Shown: positions 1 through 5,475 of the stretch, one piece after another
Numbering within the stretch: the first letter of the stretch is position 1
Layout of the letters: each line of letters begins with the position of its first letter
DNA from: CAZDYP01 sp964509505
GTDB taxonomy: Bacteria; Chloroflexota; Anaerolineae; JACRMK01
Reading direction: 5' to 3'
Assembly (NCBI GenBank): GCA_964509505.1
Contig: CAZDYP010000246.1
Span: 1 to 5,561, forward strand
Length of the DNA stretch: 5,561 bases
Notes under the pieces: generated by a model
What the model saw: the letters and a program-made list of their open reading frames with translations, nothing else
Databases searched by the model: none
Told to the model about the DNA's origin: nothing
Made by a program: the position numbers and the translations under genes

Positions 1-1675
1 CGACCGAAGACGGCGTCGCCACATCACGCGCCACAACAGGCGACTCATCTTCACGGCGCCGCATCTCTCGCAACGGCAACTCCGCTTCACGCGCTCGCTG
101 CGCCACCGCTTCATCGCGCGCCACAACAGGCGACTCATCTTCACGGCGCCGCATCTCCCGCAACGGCAACTCCGCTTCACGCGCTCGCTGCGCCACCGCT
201 TCATCGCCGACCGAAGACGGCGTCGCTTCATCGCGCGCCTCCTCCTCAAATGCCTGCTTCACGTCACGGTGCGACGACTCCACAACAGATGCAGGTTGCG
301 CTTCTTCAGACACCGCAGGACGCGCTGCGCCAGCTACCTCGGCTGACTCAGCTTCACGGTGCGATGCCGCCTGTAACTGCGACTCTGGCATCAGCAATTC
401 ACCCTCATGCTCGACGCGTGGGCTCGACGTCGCTATTTCAGCTACTACGGGTGGGGTTGGCGTTTCCAGTCCAACAGGTTCATCGGCACGCGGCATGTCA
501 GGTTGTGATGGCTCCACATCAACACGCGATGCGCGGCGCATCAAAGGGCGCAAATCGGTCAGCGCATTTTCGCGCGCAGCGCGCGCCACGCGCGACAGCG
601 AGGCGAGTTCACTCGCGCGCGTCGGTGATTTTTCTTCGCGCGTTCCAGTTAAACGAGGCTCGGGTGGCGGCGCGCCTCTTGCTTCAACGTCGCGCACGGG
701 TGGCGCAGCCAATGCTTCAATTGCTTCTTGAATGGCGCGCGCTGTGGCTGCGGGAGCTGAAGGTTGTGCGGTTGATAATGCGGGAGATTGCGCGGGGGGT
801 TCGAGCACGCTGTCGAACAAATGCGGCGCGACGGAGCGTTGGAGCATCTCAGCCGTAGGTTCACGCGTCGCTGCTGAATCCGCCGCCGCAGGCTGTACGG
901 GCAAGTTTTCCGCAACCTTGGGTTCTGTTTTGTGCAATGACGGTTCAGACGGGTCCGCTTCAAATGTTGCCTCTGGTGCTTCCGTATTTTCTATCGGCGA
1001 CTTAGCAGGGGTTGTCTGTGCTGGTAAACCCACAGCGGGCTCTGCGCCACTTTGTCGCATGCCCACTTCCTCGACCCGCGAAACACGGCGTAGCACGCGA
1101 CGTGGCGCAGGCGTCTCAGCCACGGGCTGCGTCATAATTTCTGATTGAGGCGGTGAAGTGTATTCGACAACGGGCGGAGGAAAAAACGGCGGCGGCACAA
1201 AAGGCGGCGCTTCTTGCGCAGGAGCTGATTGCGCGCCAACGGTTTGCGCCAGCGGCAAGGGGAGCGCGTCTTCTGTATTGCGCGTTTCGAAATTGTATTT
1301 TGCGGAGCGGTCAGGGAAACGCTGGACGACGTTCTCTGCAAAGCGGTCAATGCGCGCGGGCGCCAGCGGACCAGCAATGCCTTCCCACACTCGTGCGCGG
1401 TCTTGAAAGCGTTGTGCGCGTTGCGACACCGTTTGCGTCAGATGTTCCGAGACCACCATGCGACGCGCACTCAATTCTGTTGACGCGCGTTGTGCCACAG
1501 TCGCCGTCGTTTCCGCTTGGGCGCGCTCCAAAGCGCGACGACTCCATGGTGACAACCCTTGACGGAATTGACGCGTCAGCGCGTTCACCGTGCGTGCGAT
1601 GTGATTATCCCCTTTTGAGGCGCTATCCGCGCCAAGTGAATTGGCTGGTCGTTTCGATGGCGATGGGTCGCTCAC
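1..1675 (-). CDS. Long Pro/Ala/Glu/Arg-rich repeat protein of the tail cluster, C-terminus beyond window (partial)
   Basis: The minus-strand frame is open from a GTG at 1675 to the left edge, giving 558 complete codons with no stop. The start is fixed by the Shine-Dalgarno GAGGTGAG just upstream and an in-frame TGA at 1687-1685; the next in-frame ATG is codon 73. Residues 25-125 are hydrophilic and probably helical, rich in Arg, Gln and Ala. Residues 155-170 are a Pro-rich stretch (PPFVPPPFFPPP). From about 170 on, the protein is low-complexity, Pro/Ala/Glu/Ser-rich and probably disordered, with short Arg-rich patches (RRVLRRVSR near 192-200, RPLMRRASR near 376-384). Residues 491-520 and 521-550 are identical 30-residue repeats, and ATPSSV recurs at 484-489 and 553-558. 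I see no signal peptide, membrane segment or catalytic motif. It starts 13 bp after the second tube gene, so it belongs to the same transcript. I do not recognise the family. A structural accessory, or a carrier or effector with a domain beyond the window, are both possible. Confidence 0.85.
   Translation of the reverse strand, partial: MSDPSPSKRPANSLGADSASKGDNHIARTVNALTRQFRQGLSPWSRRALERAQAETTATVAQRASTELSARRMVVSEHLTQTVSQRAQRFQDRARVWEGIAGPLAPARIDRFAENVVQRFPDRSAKYNFETRNTEDALPLPLAQTVGAQSAPAQEAPPFVPPPFFPPPVVEYTSPPQSEIMTQPVAETPAPRRVLRRVSRVEEVGMRQSGAEPAVGLPAQTTPAKSPIENTEAPEATFEADPSEPSLHKTEPKVAENLPVQPAAADSAATREPTAEMLQRSVAPHLFDSVLEPPAQSPALSTAQPSAPAATARAIQEAIEALAAPPVRDVEARGAPPPEPRLTGTREEKSPTRASELASLSRVARAARENALTDLRPLMRRASRVDVEPSQPDMPRADEPVGLETPTPPVVAEIATSSPRVEHEGELLMPESQLQAASHREAESAEVAGAARPAVSEEAQPASVVESSHRDVKQAFEEEARDEATPSSVGDEAVAQRAREAELPLREMRRREDESPVVARDEAVAQRAREAELPLREMRRREDESPVVARDVATPSSV
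26..205. repeat. Tandem 90-bp coding repeat, two copies
   Basis: Positions 26-115 and 116-205 are the same 90-bp unit. They differ at only two sites by eye (26/116 and 67/157), both silent Arg codon changes. Each encodes one 30-residue unit of the long partial protein, running from DEAVAQ to SPVVAR. The segment at 208-226 recurs at 1-19, a spacing of 207 bp or 69 codons, so the two 90-bp copies sit inside a larger periodic block that probably continues past the left edge. Unit lengths are multiples of three and keep the frame. This is an in-frame protein repeat, not CRISPR: the copies abut with no spacers. Confidence 0.92.
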
Positions 1676-1678
1676 GCG

Positions 1679-1686
1679 CTCACCTC
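1679..1686 (-). promoter_or_regulatory. Shine-Dalgarno deciding the GTG start of the long partial protein
   Basis: GAGGTGAG on the minus strand lies four to five bases from the GTG at 1675. It fits the 13-bp gap after the second tube gene and is the main reason for choosing this non-ATG start. Confidence 0.7.
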
Positions 1687-1688
1687 AT

Positions 1689-2375
1689 CTATGCGCGTCC
1701 GGTCATCGGCACATTGCCGGTGAACAGGTAGCGGTCGTAGCCACTGGCATATTGCATCACGATCTTAGTGCCAGTAGTGAAGGTGATGCCATGAAACACG
1801 ACTTCAATTGTTTCGACGGCGATCGCACTAGAATCCGATTTGAGGTCTGGCCCCGTCCATTTGGTTGGATACGCTTTCTTCAAATCAATGCGGCGACTCA
1901 ACGAACCATCTTCGTGGTAGGTGATGATAGACATGTCTCGATAATTGACTTTGCCATCGTACAAACCGGCTTCGAACCAAGTCCACAGTTCTTTCGAGAA
2001 CATGTAGCCACGTCTCAGGGTCAGACGTCCCCATTTGCTTCGTCCAGGGAGTTGATGCACATAATCATTGACGCCGCCCTCTTCATACGGAACGGGCTCG
2101 CGAGTGACATTCAAGCCCGCACATTCTAAGAACGTGCCTTCGATGATGCCTTTGATTTCCACATAATAGCGATAAACAGGACTGCCTTCGCCGCGGAACA
2201 ATGTGGGCGGCGGCAAGGGGCGCCACACCATGTTGCCCTGTCCCGCCAACCCACGCGTGGGACTGTATGGCCGATTAGCAGGCACCGCATTGCCCTGCCC
2301 TTCTAACCCACGCGTCTGAACATATTCGCGGGTGGACGACACCGCATTGCCTTGTGAGTTTCCTAAGTTCGACAT
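1689..2375 (-). CDS. Second tail tube paralog (T4 gp19-like) with repeat-bearing N-terminal extension
   Basis: This 228-aa protein matches the gp19-like tail tube family (Pfam T4_gp19 type) from about residue 58 to 210. Visible family features are YRYYVEIKGI, FLECAGLNV, the HQLPGRSKWGRLTLRRG block, a helix ending LWTWFEAGL, and KAYPTKWTGPDLKSDSS before a final EVVFHG strand. Plain tube proteins are about 150 aa. The excess here is a 50-55-residue N-terminal extension with three copies of an [SG]QGN-x-V motif at a 19-residue pitch (residues 7-12, 26-31, 45-50), plus about 18 residues after the core. By analogy with Afp5/Pvc5, the second tube paralog of known systems, it probably forms a tube layer or adaptor next to the baseplate hub; that is inference. 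A GAGGAG Shine-Dalgarno sits seven bases from the ATG. It follows the 59-aa gene by 17 bp and precedes the long repeat protein by 13 bp. Confidence 0.88.
   Translation of the reverse strand: MSNLGNSQGNAVSSTREYVQTRGLEGQGNAVPANRPYSPTRGLAGQGNMVWRPLPPPTLFRGEGSPVYRYYVEIKGIIEGTFLECAGLNVTREPVPYEEGGVNDYVHQLPGRSKWGRLTLRRGYMFSKELWTWFEAGLYDGKVNYRDMSIITYHEDGSLSRRIDLKKAYPTKWTGPDLKSDSSAIAVETIEVVFHGITFTTGTKIVMQYASGYDRYLFTGNVPMTGRA
2226..2366. repeat. 57-bp (19-codon) repeats in the N-terminal extension of the second tube gene
   Basis: The extension encodes L-G-N-S-Q-G-N-A-V, then L-E-G-Q-G-N-A-V, then L-A-G-Q-G-N-M-V, the last two exactly 19 residues apart and the QGN triplets at residues 8, 27 and 46. The intervening residues also match in pattern (R-x-Y-x-x-T-R-G-L). 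At the DNA level, TTGCCCTG followed by AACCCACGCGT recurs at the same 57-bp spacing. Copies have diverged, so this is an older, selected protein repeat rather than a fresh duplication. Confidence 0.8.
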
Positions 2376-2392
2376 TAACTAACTCCTCTTTA

Positions 2393-2572
2393 TTACAAAC
2401 GCAGACGCCCAATGCGCTCGCGCTCCGTCCACAACTCTTGCCGCAACAACTCGTACACTTTTTGCGCGAGCTGATGCAGCTCCGCTGCGGATAATTGAAG
2501 TGTCATGCTGGGCTGCTGCGTATTTAATTCAGTAGTTTGTGTGGTCGTTTGAGAGCTATTGAGCGCTGGCAT
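2393..2572 (-). CDS. Small helical protein of the tail cluster (59 aa)
   Basis: The frame runs from ATG at 2572 to TAA at 2393. The first 22 residues are Thr/Gln/Ser-rich and look disordered. Residues 27-57 look like one amphipathic helix (LSAAELHQLAQKVYELLRQE followed by a charged WTERERIGR end). Short proteins with a similar ELA-x-KVY-x-LL helix are common between the tube genes of eCIS loci, where they have no assigned function. I have no firm family name. No clear Shine-Dalgarno precedes the first ATG, because the upstream bases belong to the heptamer array; an internal ATG at codon 23 (2506) is an alternative start. It sits 18 bp past the stop of the 57-aa gene and 17 bp before the second tube gene. 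Translation may depend on coupling to its neighbours. Confidence 0.72.
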   Translation of the reverse strand: MPALNSSQTTTQTTELNTQQPSMTLQLSAAELHQLAQKVYELLRQELWTERERIGRLRL

Positions 2573-2583
2573 AAAACATTATG

Positions 2584-2615
2584 CTAGTCGCTAGTCGCTA
2601 GCGACTAATGACTCG
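2584..2615. repeat. Heptamer array A (CTAGTCG type), palindromic
   Basis: Four consecutive 7-bp units, CTAGTCG, CTAGTCG, CTAGCGA and CTAATGA, plus a partial CTCG. The centre, 2592-2607, is a perfect 16-bp palindrome (TAGTCGCTAGCGACTA), and four further pairs (2586-2589 with 2610-2613) extend it with minor mismatches. The array overlaps the last codons and the stop of the 57-aa gene. The same heptamers occur in a larger array at 3139-3202. Confidence 0.85.
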
Positions 2616-2764
2616 TTAAGCCTGCGATTGATGTCGGCGATTTCGCCGACCCATACTTGCCGCTCCGCATGTTCCATATTCAGAATATCATCGAGCGGCC
2701 AGTGAAAGTGATATGCGACATAGGCTACCTCCTCACGCAGGCGTTCAAGGGGGTAGCCGATCAT
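2591..2764 (-). CDS. DUF6760-type small eCIS protein (57 aa)
   Basis: This short gene encodes 57 residues beginning MIGYPLERLREEVAYVAYHF, followed by HWPLDDILNM, EHAERQVWVGEI and INRRLNE. This is the layout I know for DUF6760 proteins, which are small, mostly helical, and regularly placed next to tube genes in eCIS and related tail loci. The family has no established biochemical role; an assembly or baseplate accessory function is inferred from location. The start ATG overlaps the TGA stop of the 121-aa gene (ATGA, 2761-2764), which implies translational coupling, and a GGGGG-like purine run lies just upstream inside that gene. The last residues (SLVASD) and the TAG stop are encoded by heptamer array A, so the natural C-terminus may have been altered by repeat insertion. 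The conserved part ends at about residue 51. Confidence 0.82.
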   Translation of the reverse strand: MIGYPLERLREEVAYVAYHFHWPLDDILNMEHAERQVWVGEIADINRRLNESLVASD

Positions 2765-3126
2765 CCCCCCAGTTCAGTCAAGTCCAAATCGAATTTGGAA
2801 TTGCAGGCGGGGCAGGTCACAGGCAAAGACGTTTTGCCTTCTTCGTTGATGCGGCGATATAACGCCTGCAAATAAGCAAGGTCGGCGACAAAGAGATTCT
2901 CAATGACCTGCGTCGTCACTTGCGGCAGCGAACCGAGCTTGACGATGACTCTGGATAAAAGAATAATGGCAAGATACGCTTGGTTCGAGCGCACGCGCAA
3001 GTCGCGCAATGGCGCGATCTCGTCCATCGCCGTCGCCATCCGCATAATGCCGTGCTGGTGAATCTGCCCCTTTTCGTCGGTATAGCCGACGGGCAACGTA
3101 AATTCAAATTGGGTGTTTTGGCTCAT
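2761..3126 (-). CDS. Conserved tail-associated protein with a single CxxC (121 aa)
   Basis: The protein opens with FEFTLPVGYTDEKGQIHQHG and then MRMATAMDEIAPLRDLRV. A hydrophobic, helical middle follows (AYLAIILLSRVIVKLG at about 50-65, then a VIENLFVADLAYLQALYRRI helix), and a short C-terminal VTCPACNSKFDLD segment with a CPAC pair. This arrangement is familiar from eCIS and contractile-tail loci, where the gene lies between the tube and DUF6760 genes. It resembles the T4-type baseplate hub or tail assembly protein group, though that link is a memory-based inference. The CPAC could be half of a zinc-binding site, completed by dimerisation or by a partner. It sits 83 bp downstream of the tube gene, beyond a hairpin-forming heptamer array, and overlaps the next gene by four bases. 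The Shine-Dalgarno is weak (AGAG region). Confidence 0.82.
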   Translation of the reverse strand: MSQNTQFEFTLPVGYTDEKGQIHQHGIMRMATAMDEIAPLRDLRVRSNQAYLAIILLSRVIVKLGSLPQVTTQVIENLFVADLAYLQALYRRINEEGKTSLPVTCPACNSKFDLDLTELGG

Positions 3127-3138
3127 AGTCTCTGATCT

Positions 3139-3202
3139 TTAGTCGCTTGTCGCTAGTGGGGGGTCGCTAGCCACTAGTGACTAATGACTAGCGACTAGCG
3201 AC
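3139..3202. repeat. Heptamer array B, large imperfect hairpin between tube gene and 121-aa gene
   Basis: Nine consecutive 7-bp units with no break in register: TTAGTCG, CTTGTCG, CTAGTGG, GGGGTCG, CTAGCCA, CTAGTGA, CTAATGA, CTAGCGA, CTAGCGA. The left half reads as the TAGTCGC orientation and the right half as its complement TAGCGAC. CTAGTGG at 3153-3159 pairs with CCACTAG at 3171-3177, and pairing continues outward with few mismatches to about 3140/3190, leaving an 11-base loop. It fills most of the 83-bp gap after the tube gene. It has no T-run, so it is not a classical terminator, but it could stabilise or punctuate the transcript. Confidence 0.88.
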
Positions 3203-3209
3203 CAAAGGA

Positions 3210-3662
3210 CTACGACTTGCGTACCAAGCCCTCGTGGACGATCACGACTTCTTCGACCCCGATTTCATTGCTATCGGCTTTCACACTGGGGCCTGACACT
3301 TTGGAGGGCCAGGCATTGACAAAATCCCAGCGCGCCACGTCTTTGTAATCTTGGCTCATCATTACGATGGAGCCATTGGAACGCGCCTTTTCGACTTGAC
3401 CCTCTTCAATCAGCTGACGCCACTTCCAAATTTCCATGTTGTCGGTGATGCCGCGCTTGAGTGTGACATCTTGCCATTTCAAGCGACCGGGTTGCTTCAG
3501 TTCGGCGCCAATGCCTTTCTTGTCCACGATTTTGGTCGTGACGACTTCCGATTCCGAGCCGATGCCAGAGCATTCGGCGAAATAGCCTGTCAGCGGCACT
3601 GGGCCAGACACTTCCAAACGAAAGTGAAATCCAACAAGTGGATCTTTTGCTCGATCAGCCAT
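3210..3662 (-). CDS. Inner tail tube protein (T4 gp19-like, eCIS main tube)
   Basis: The 150-aa product is the normal length for a gp19-type tube protein (afp1/pvc1-like). It starts MADRAKDPLVGFHFRLEV, continues with FAECSGIGSESEVV, a K-Q-P-G-R-L-K-W-Q-D-V-T-L-K-R-G block, a helix around MEIWKWRQLIEEG, then FVNAWPSKVSGPSVKADSN and the closing EEVVIVHEG strand. These are the hallmark segments of the family. Monomers stack as hexameric rings to form the rigid tube that the sheath drives outward. AAGGAG lies eight bases from the ATG, a strong RBS, as expected for a highly expressed subunit. The gene follows the sheath by 61 bp, and its leader shares two short blocks with the sheath leader. The shorter, extension-free form makes it the main tube; the 228-aa paralog downstream is the specialised one. 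Confidence 0.95.
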   Translation of the reverse strand: MADRAKDPLVGFHFRLEVSGPVPLTGYFAECSGIGSESEVVTTKIVDKKGIGAELKQPGRLKWQDVTLKRGITDNMEIWKWRQLIEEGQVEKARSNGSIVMMSQDYKDVARWDFVNAWPSKVSGPSVKADSNEIGVEEVVIVHEGLVRKS

Positions 3663-3670
3663 AGCTGTCT

Positions 3671-3676
3671 CTCCTT
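3671..3676 (-). promoter_or_regulatory. Shine-Dalgarno of the tube gene
   Basis: AAGGAG on the minus strand with an eight-base spacer to the ATG at 3662. The surrounding 11-mer ATCTAAGGAGA is identical to that in front of the sheath gene. Confidence 0.75.
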
Positions 3677-3723
3677 AGATGTAATGATTGATTCATGCGT
3701 AACATCCCACTCAGTCGAACGGC

Positions 3724-5382
3724 TTAACCGGTGCCAGCCCATTGGCTGATGCGGAAGATGACGAACTCGGCAGGCTTCACAGGCGCCATGCCAATCTCAA
3801 TGATGAGGCGACCGAGGTCGCGCGAGGAAGCCGGATTCAATTCTTCGTCGCACTTGACGTAGAACGCTTGGCTCGGCGACTGACCGAACAACGCGCCCGA
3901 CCGCCATACTTCCGTCAAGAACGCATTGACATCGCGTTTGATTTGACCCCACAACACTTGGTCGTTTGGCTCGAACACCGTCCACTGCGTCGAGTTCTCG
4001 ATGGACTTCTCCACGAAGTTGAACAAGCGGCGCACGTTGATGTATTTCCACGATGGATTGCCCGACAAAGTGCGCGCGCCCCAGATGCGGATGCCCATCG
4101 TCGGCGGCATCGCGCGGATGCAGTTCACCCCGATGGGGTTCAGAATGTCCTGCTCGCCCTTCGTCACGCCATACGCCAAGCCCATCGCGCCTTGCACCAC
4201 TTCATTGGCAGGCGCTTTATGCACGCCGCGCGTGGTGTCACTGCGCGCCCACACCCCCGCGACGTAACCCGACGGCGGGACGTTGATCACGCGATTGGTG
4301 GCGGGGTCGCTCACCTGCAGCCAGGGATAATAGAGCGCGGCGTACGACGAATCGAAGCCGCTGTCCTTGCGCCACTTCGCCACCGCTTGCGGCGATAAAT
4401 CAGGCGGCGCATCCAAGATAACCACACGATTGCCAACGCGTTCGGCATGAGCGATGGCTGCAATCTGCACGGCTTTCACGGTTTGCAAATCGAGCTTCTG
4501 TCCGGGCATTGGCGTCATCAAGTCAGGAATGCTGATGATGTTGATGTCTTCAATCGCTTCGAGACCTTCCATGCCGGTGCGCTCGGCGACATCGCCCTGA
4601 AAATCTTTGGCGGCAGGCGCCGCCAACAAGCCTGCATCAATGTTCAAGCTCTGCTCTTGCTCGCGCGGCGTGAGCTTCGCCAACGCTTGCCCTTGCGGCA
4701 CTTCAATTTCGATCCACTGCGGCGCGCGATTATCTTTGTACGCGACGCCCACGCGCTTCACTCCATCCACTTCCATTTCAGCCAGCGCAATGTCGCGCAC
4801 AGTTTCTTTCACTTCCCAGCCGCCTGACAGCTTCTGTCGCTCGACGGTGAGGGTGAATGCGCCGCCATCGCCACTCGGCGCAGCGGGTGCGGCTTCAGCC
4901 GCAGGCGCAGCCTCATCCTTCTTGTCGCCTTTCTTCGGCGCAGCCGTAGCCGCCGCAGCTATCGCACCTCCCGATACCTTCACGCGCAAACGACGTCCCG
5001 CCTCGCCAGCCACCTTTGATCTGACGACGAGCTGCGCTTTGCCTTCGCCGTTCAACAAACCCGCTTGCGCCTTCGGCATCGTCTTGACGCTCAAAACGTA
5101 GCAGCGTTGACCACCGTTCTGGAAGAAGCCATAGACCGAGAGCGGCAGATACGCGCCATCCACGAAGCCACCGAAATTCTGCATGTATTGGCTCCAGTTG
5201 GTCACGAATTGCGCCTTGCCCAACAAATCACGCACGACGGTTTCGCCATCTACAGTCTCCAAAGATTGCGCTTTTTCGGTGAAGCCAATGAACACCGCCG
5301 TAGAAGTGCCAACGCCCTCGATGGGCTTTGGACCTCGATCTACTTCTTCTACATAGACACCAGGGGAAAGATATTCTGGCAC
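3724..5382 (-). CDS. Contractile tail sheath protein (eCIS/phage type)
   Basis: A 552-residue sheath protein. The N-terminus (PEYLSPGVYVEEVDRGPKPI, then STAVFIGFTE) is the classic sheath opening with the linker strand. Residues 66-103 hold the YMQNFGGF, LPLSVYGFFQNGGQRCYVL segment. The C-terminal contraction domain shows INIISIPDL (280s), VVILDAPPDLSP, YAALYYPWL, PPSGYVAGVWARSDTTRGVHKAPANE (369-394), the NPIGVNCIR and RIWGARTL segments, INVRRLFNFVEKSI (448-461) and a final EFVIFRISQW strand that would interlock with neighbours. Residues 139-175 are an Ala/Pro/Lys-rich, probably disordered insert (AAPKKGDKKDEAAPAAEAAP). The start is the GTG at 5382, with AAGGAG six bases upstream; an upstream TTG (5412) is in frame but would place the RBS inside the gene. 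The protein wraps around the inner tube encoded next and contracts to inject it. Only one sheath gene is visible, though others could lie upstream. Confidence 0.95.
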   Translation of the reverse strand: MPEYLSPGVYVEEVDRGPKPIEGVGTSTAVFIGFTEKAQSLETVDGETVVRDLLGKAQFVTNWSQYMQNFGGFVDGAYLPLSVYGFFQNGGQRCYVLSVKTMPKAQAGLLNGEGKAQLVVRSKVAGEAGRRLRVKVSGGAIAAAATAAPKKGDKKDEAAPAAEAAPAAPSGDGGAFTLTVERQKLSGGWEVKETVRDIALAEMEVDGVKRVGVAYKDNRAPQWIEIEVPQGQALAKLTPREQEQSLNIDAGLLAAPAAKDFQGDVAERTGMEGLEAIEDINIISIPDLMTPMPGQKLDLQTVKAVQIAAIAHAERVGNRVVILDAPPDLSPQAVAKWRKDSGFDSSYAALYYPWLQVSDPATNRVINVPPSGYVAGVWARSDTTRGVHKAPANEVVQGAMGLAYGVTKGEQDILNPIGVNCIRAMPPTMGIRIWGARTLSGNPSWKYINVRRLFNFVEKSIENSTQWTVFEPNDQVLWGQIKRDVNAFLTEVWRSGALFGQSPSQAFYVKCDEELNPASSRDLGRLIIEIGMAPVKPAEFVIFRISQWAGTG

Positions 5383-5388
5383 AGTAAT

Positions 5389-5394
5389 CTCCTT
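5389..5394 (-). promoter_or_regulatory. Shine-Dalgarno deciding the GTG start of the sheath gene
   Basis: AAGGAG on the minus strand, six bases from the GTG at 5382. This is why the start is placed there and not at the in-frame TTG at 5412. The encoded P-E-Y-L-S-P-G-V-Y start is also where sheath homologues normally begin. Confidence 0.8.
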
Positions 5395-5402
5395 AGATAA
5401 GT

Positions 5403-5416
5403 CCCCCCTCAAGGGG
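5403..5416. repeat. Small inverted repeat upstream of sheath RBS
   Basis: CCCC-TCAA-GGGG (5405-5416), preceded by two more C residues, could form a short hairpin nine bases upstream of the sheath Shine-Dalgarno. No T-tract follows, so there is little reason to call it a terminator. A related CCCCTTCCAAGGGG palindrome occurs at 5544-5557. Confidence 0.4.
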
Positions 5417-5463
5417 CTTAGTAGAATCTGACAACTTTAACCTACGCGTAACATCTCTGAGCC

Positions 5464-5475
5464 CATCACCTCCTT
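5464..5475 (-). promoter_or_regulatory. Orphan perfect Shine-Dalgarno in the sheath leader
   Basis: AAGGAGGTGATG on the minus strand, preceded by another A, matches the whole anti-Shine-Dalgarno core. The ATG that overlaps it is too close for normal use, and that frame (MGSEMLRVG) stops after nine codons. A second ATG at 5454, 14 bases beyond GGAGG, gives five codons. No substantial gene follows before the sheath. It may be a remnant of a lost gene start, a tiny leader ORF, or a ribosome loading site. Confidence 0.4.

Noticed and set aside
26..226. Possible CRISPR array
   Set aside because: The 90-bp units are directly adjacent with no spacers and lie in frame within a coding region.
649..1547. 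Three shorter minus-strand ATG frames (649-963, 1132-1377, 1347-1547)
   Set aside because: They lie in the other frames of the long partial gene, are Arg/Leu/Ser-rich artefacts and have no RBS. The main frame passes through without a stop, so there is no sign of a frameshift.
250..1731. Several plus-strand open frames of 80-200 codons over the left third
   Set aside because: They are Arg/Ala-rich mirror images of the continuous minus-strand frame, lack credible RBSs and resemble no protein family. The minus frame is open for 558 codons and has coherent composition.
3139..3202. Rho-independent terminator after the tube gene
   Set aside because: The stem is long but imperfect and no T-rich tract follows it on the minus strand, while co-directional tail genes continue downstream.
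3742..4398. Plus-strand frame of 218 codons inside the sheath gene, and similar ones at 4447-5400
   Set aside because: His/Arg/Ala-rich antisense shadows of the sheath gene, which is recognised with high confidence on the minus strand.
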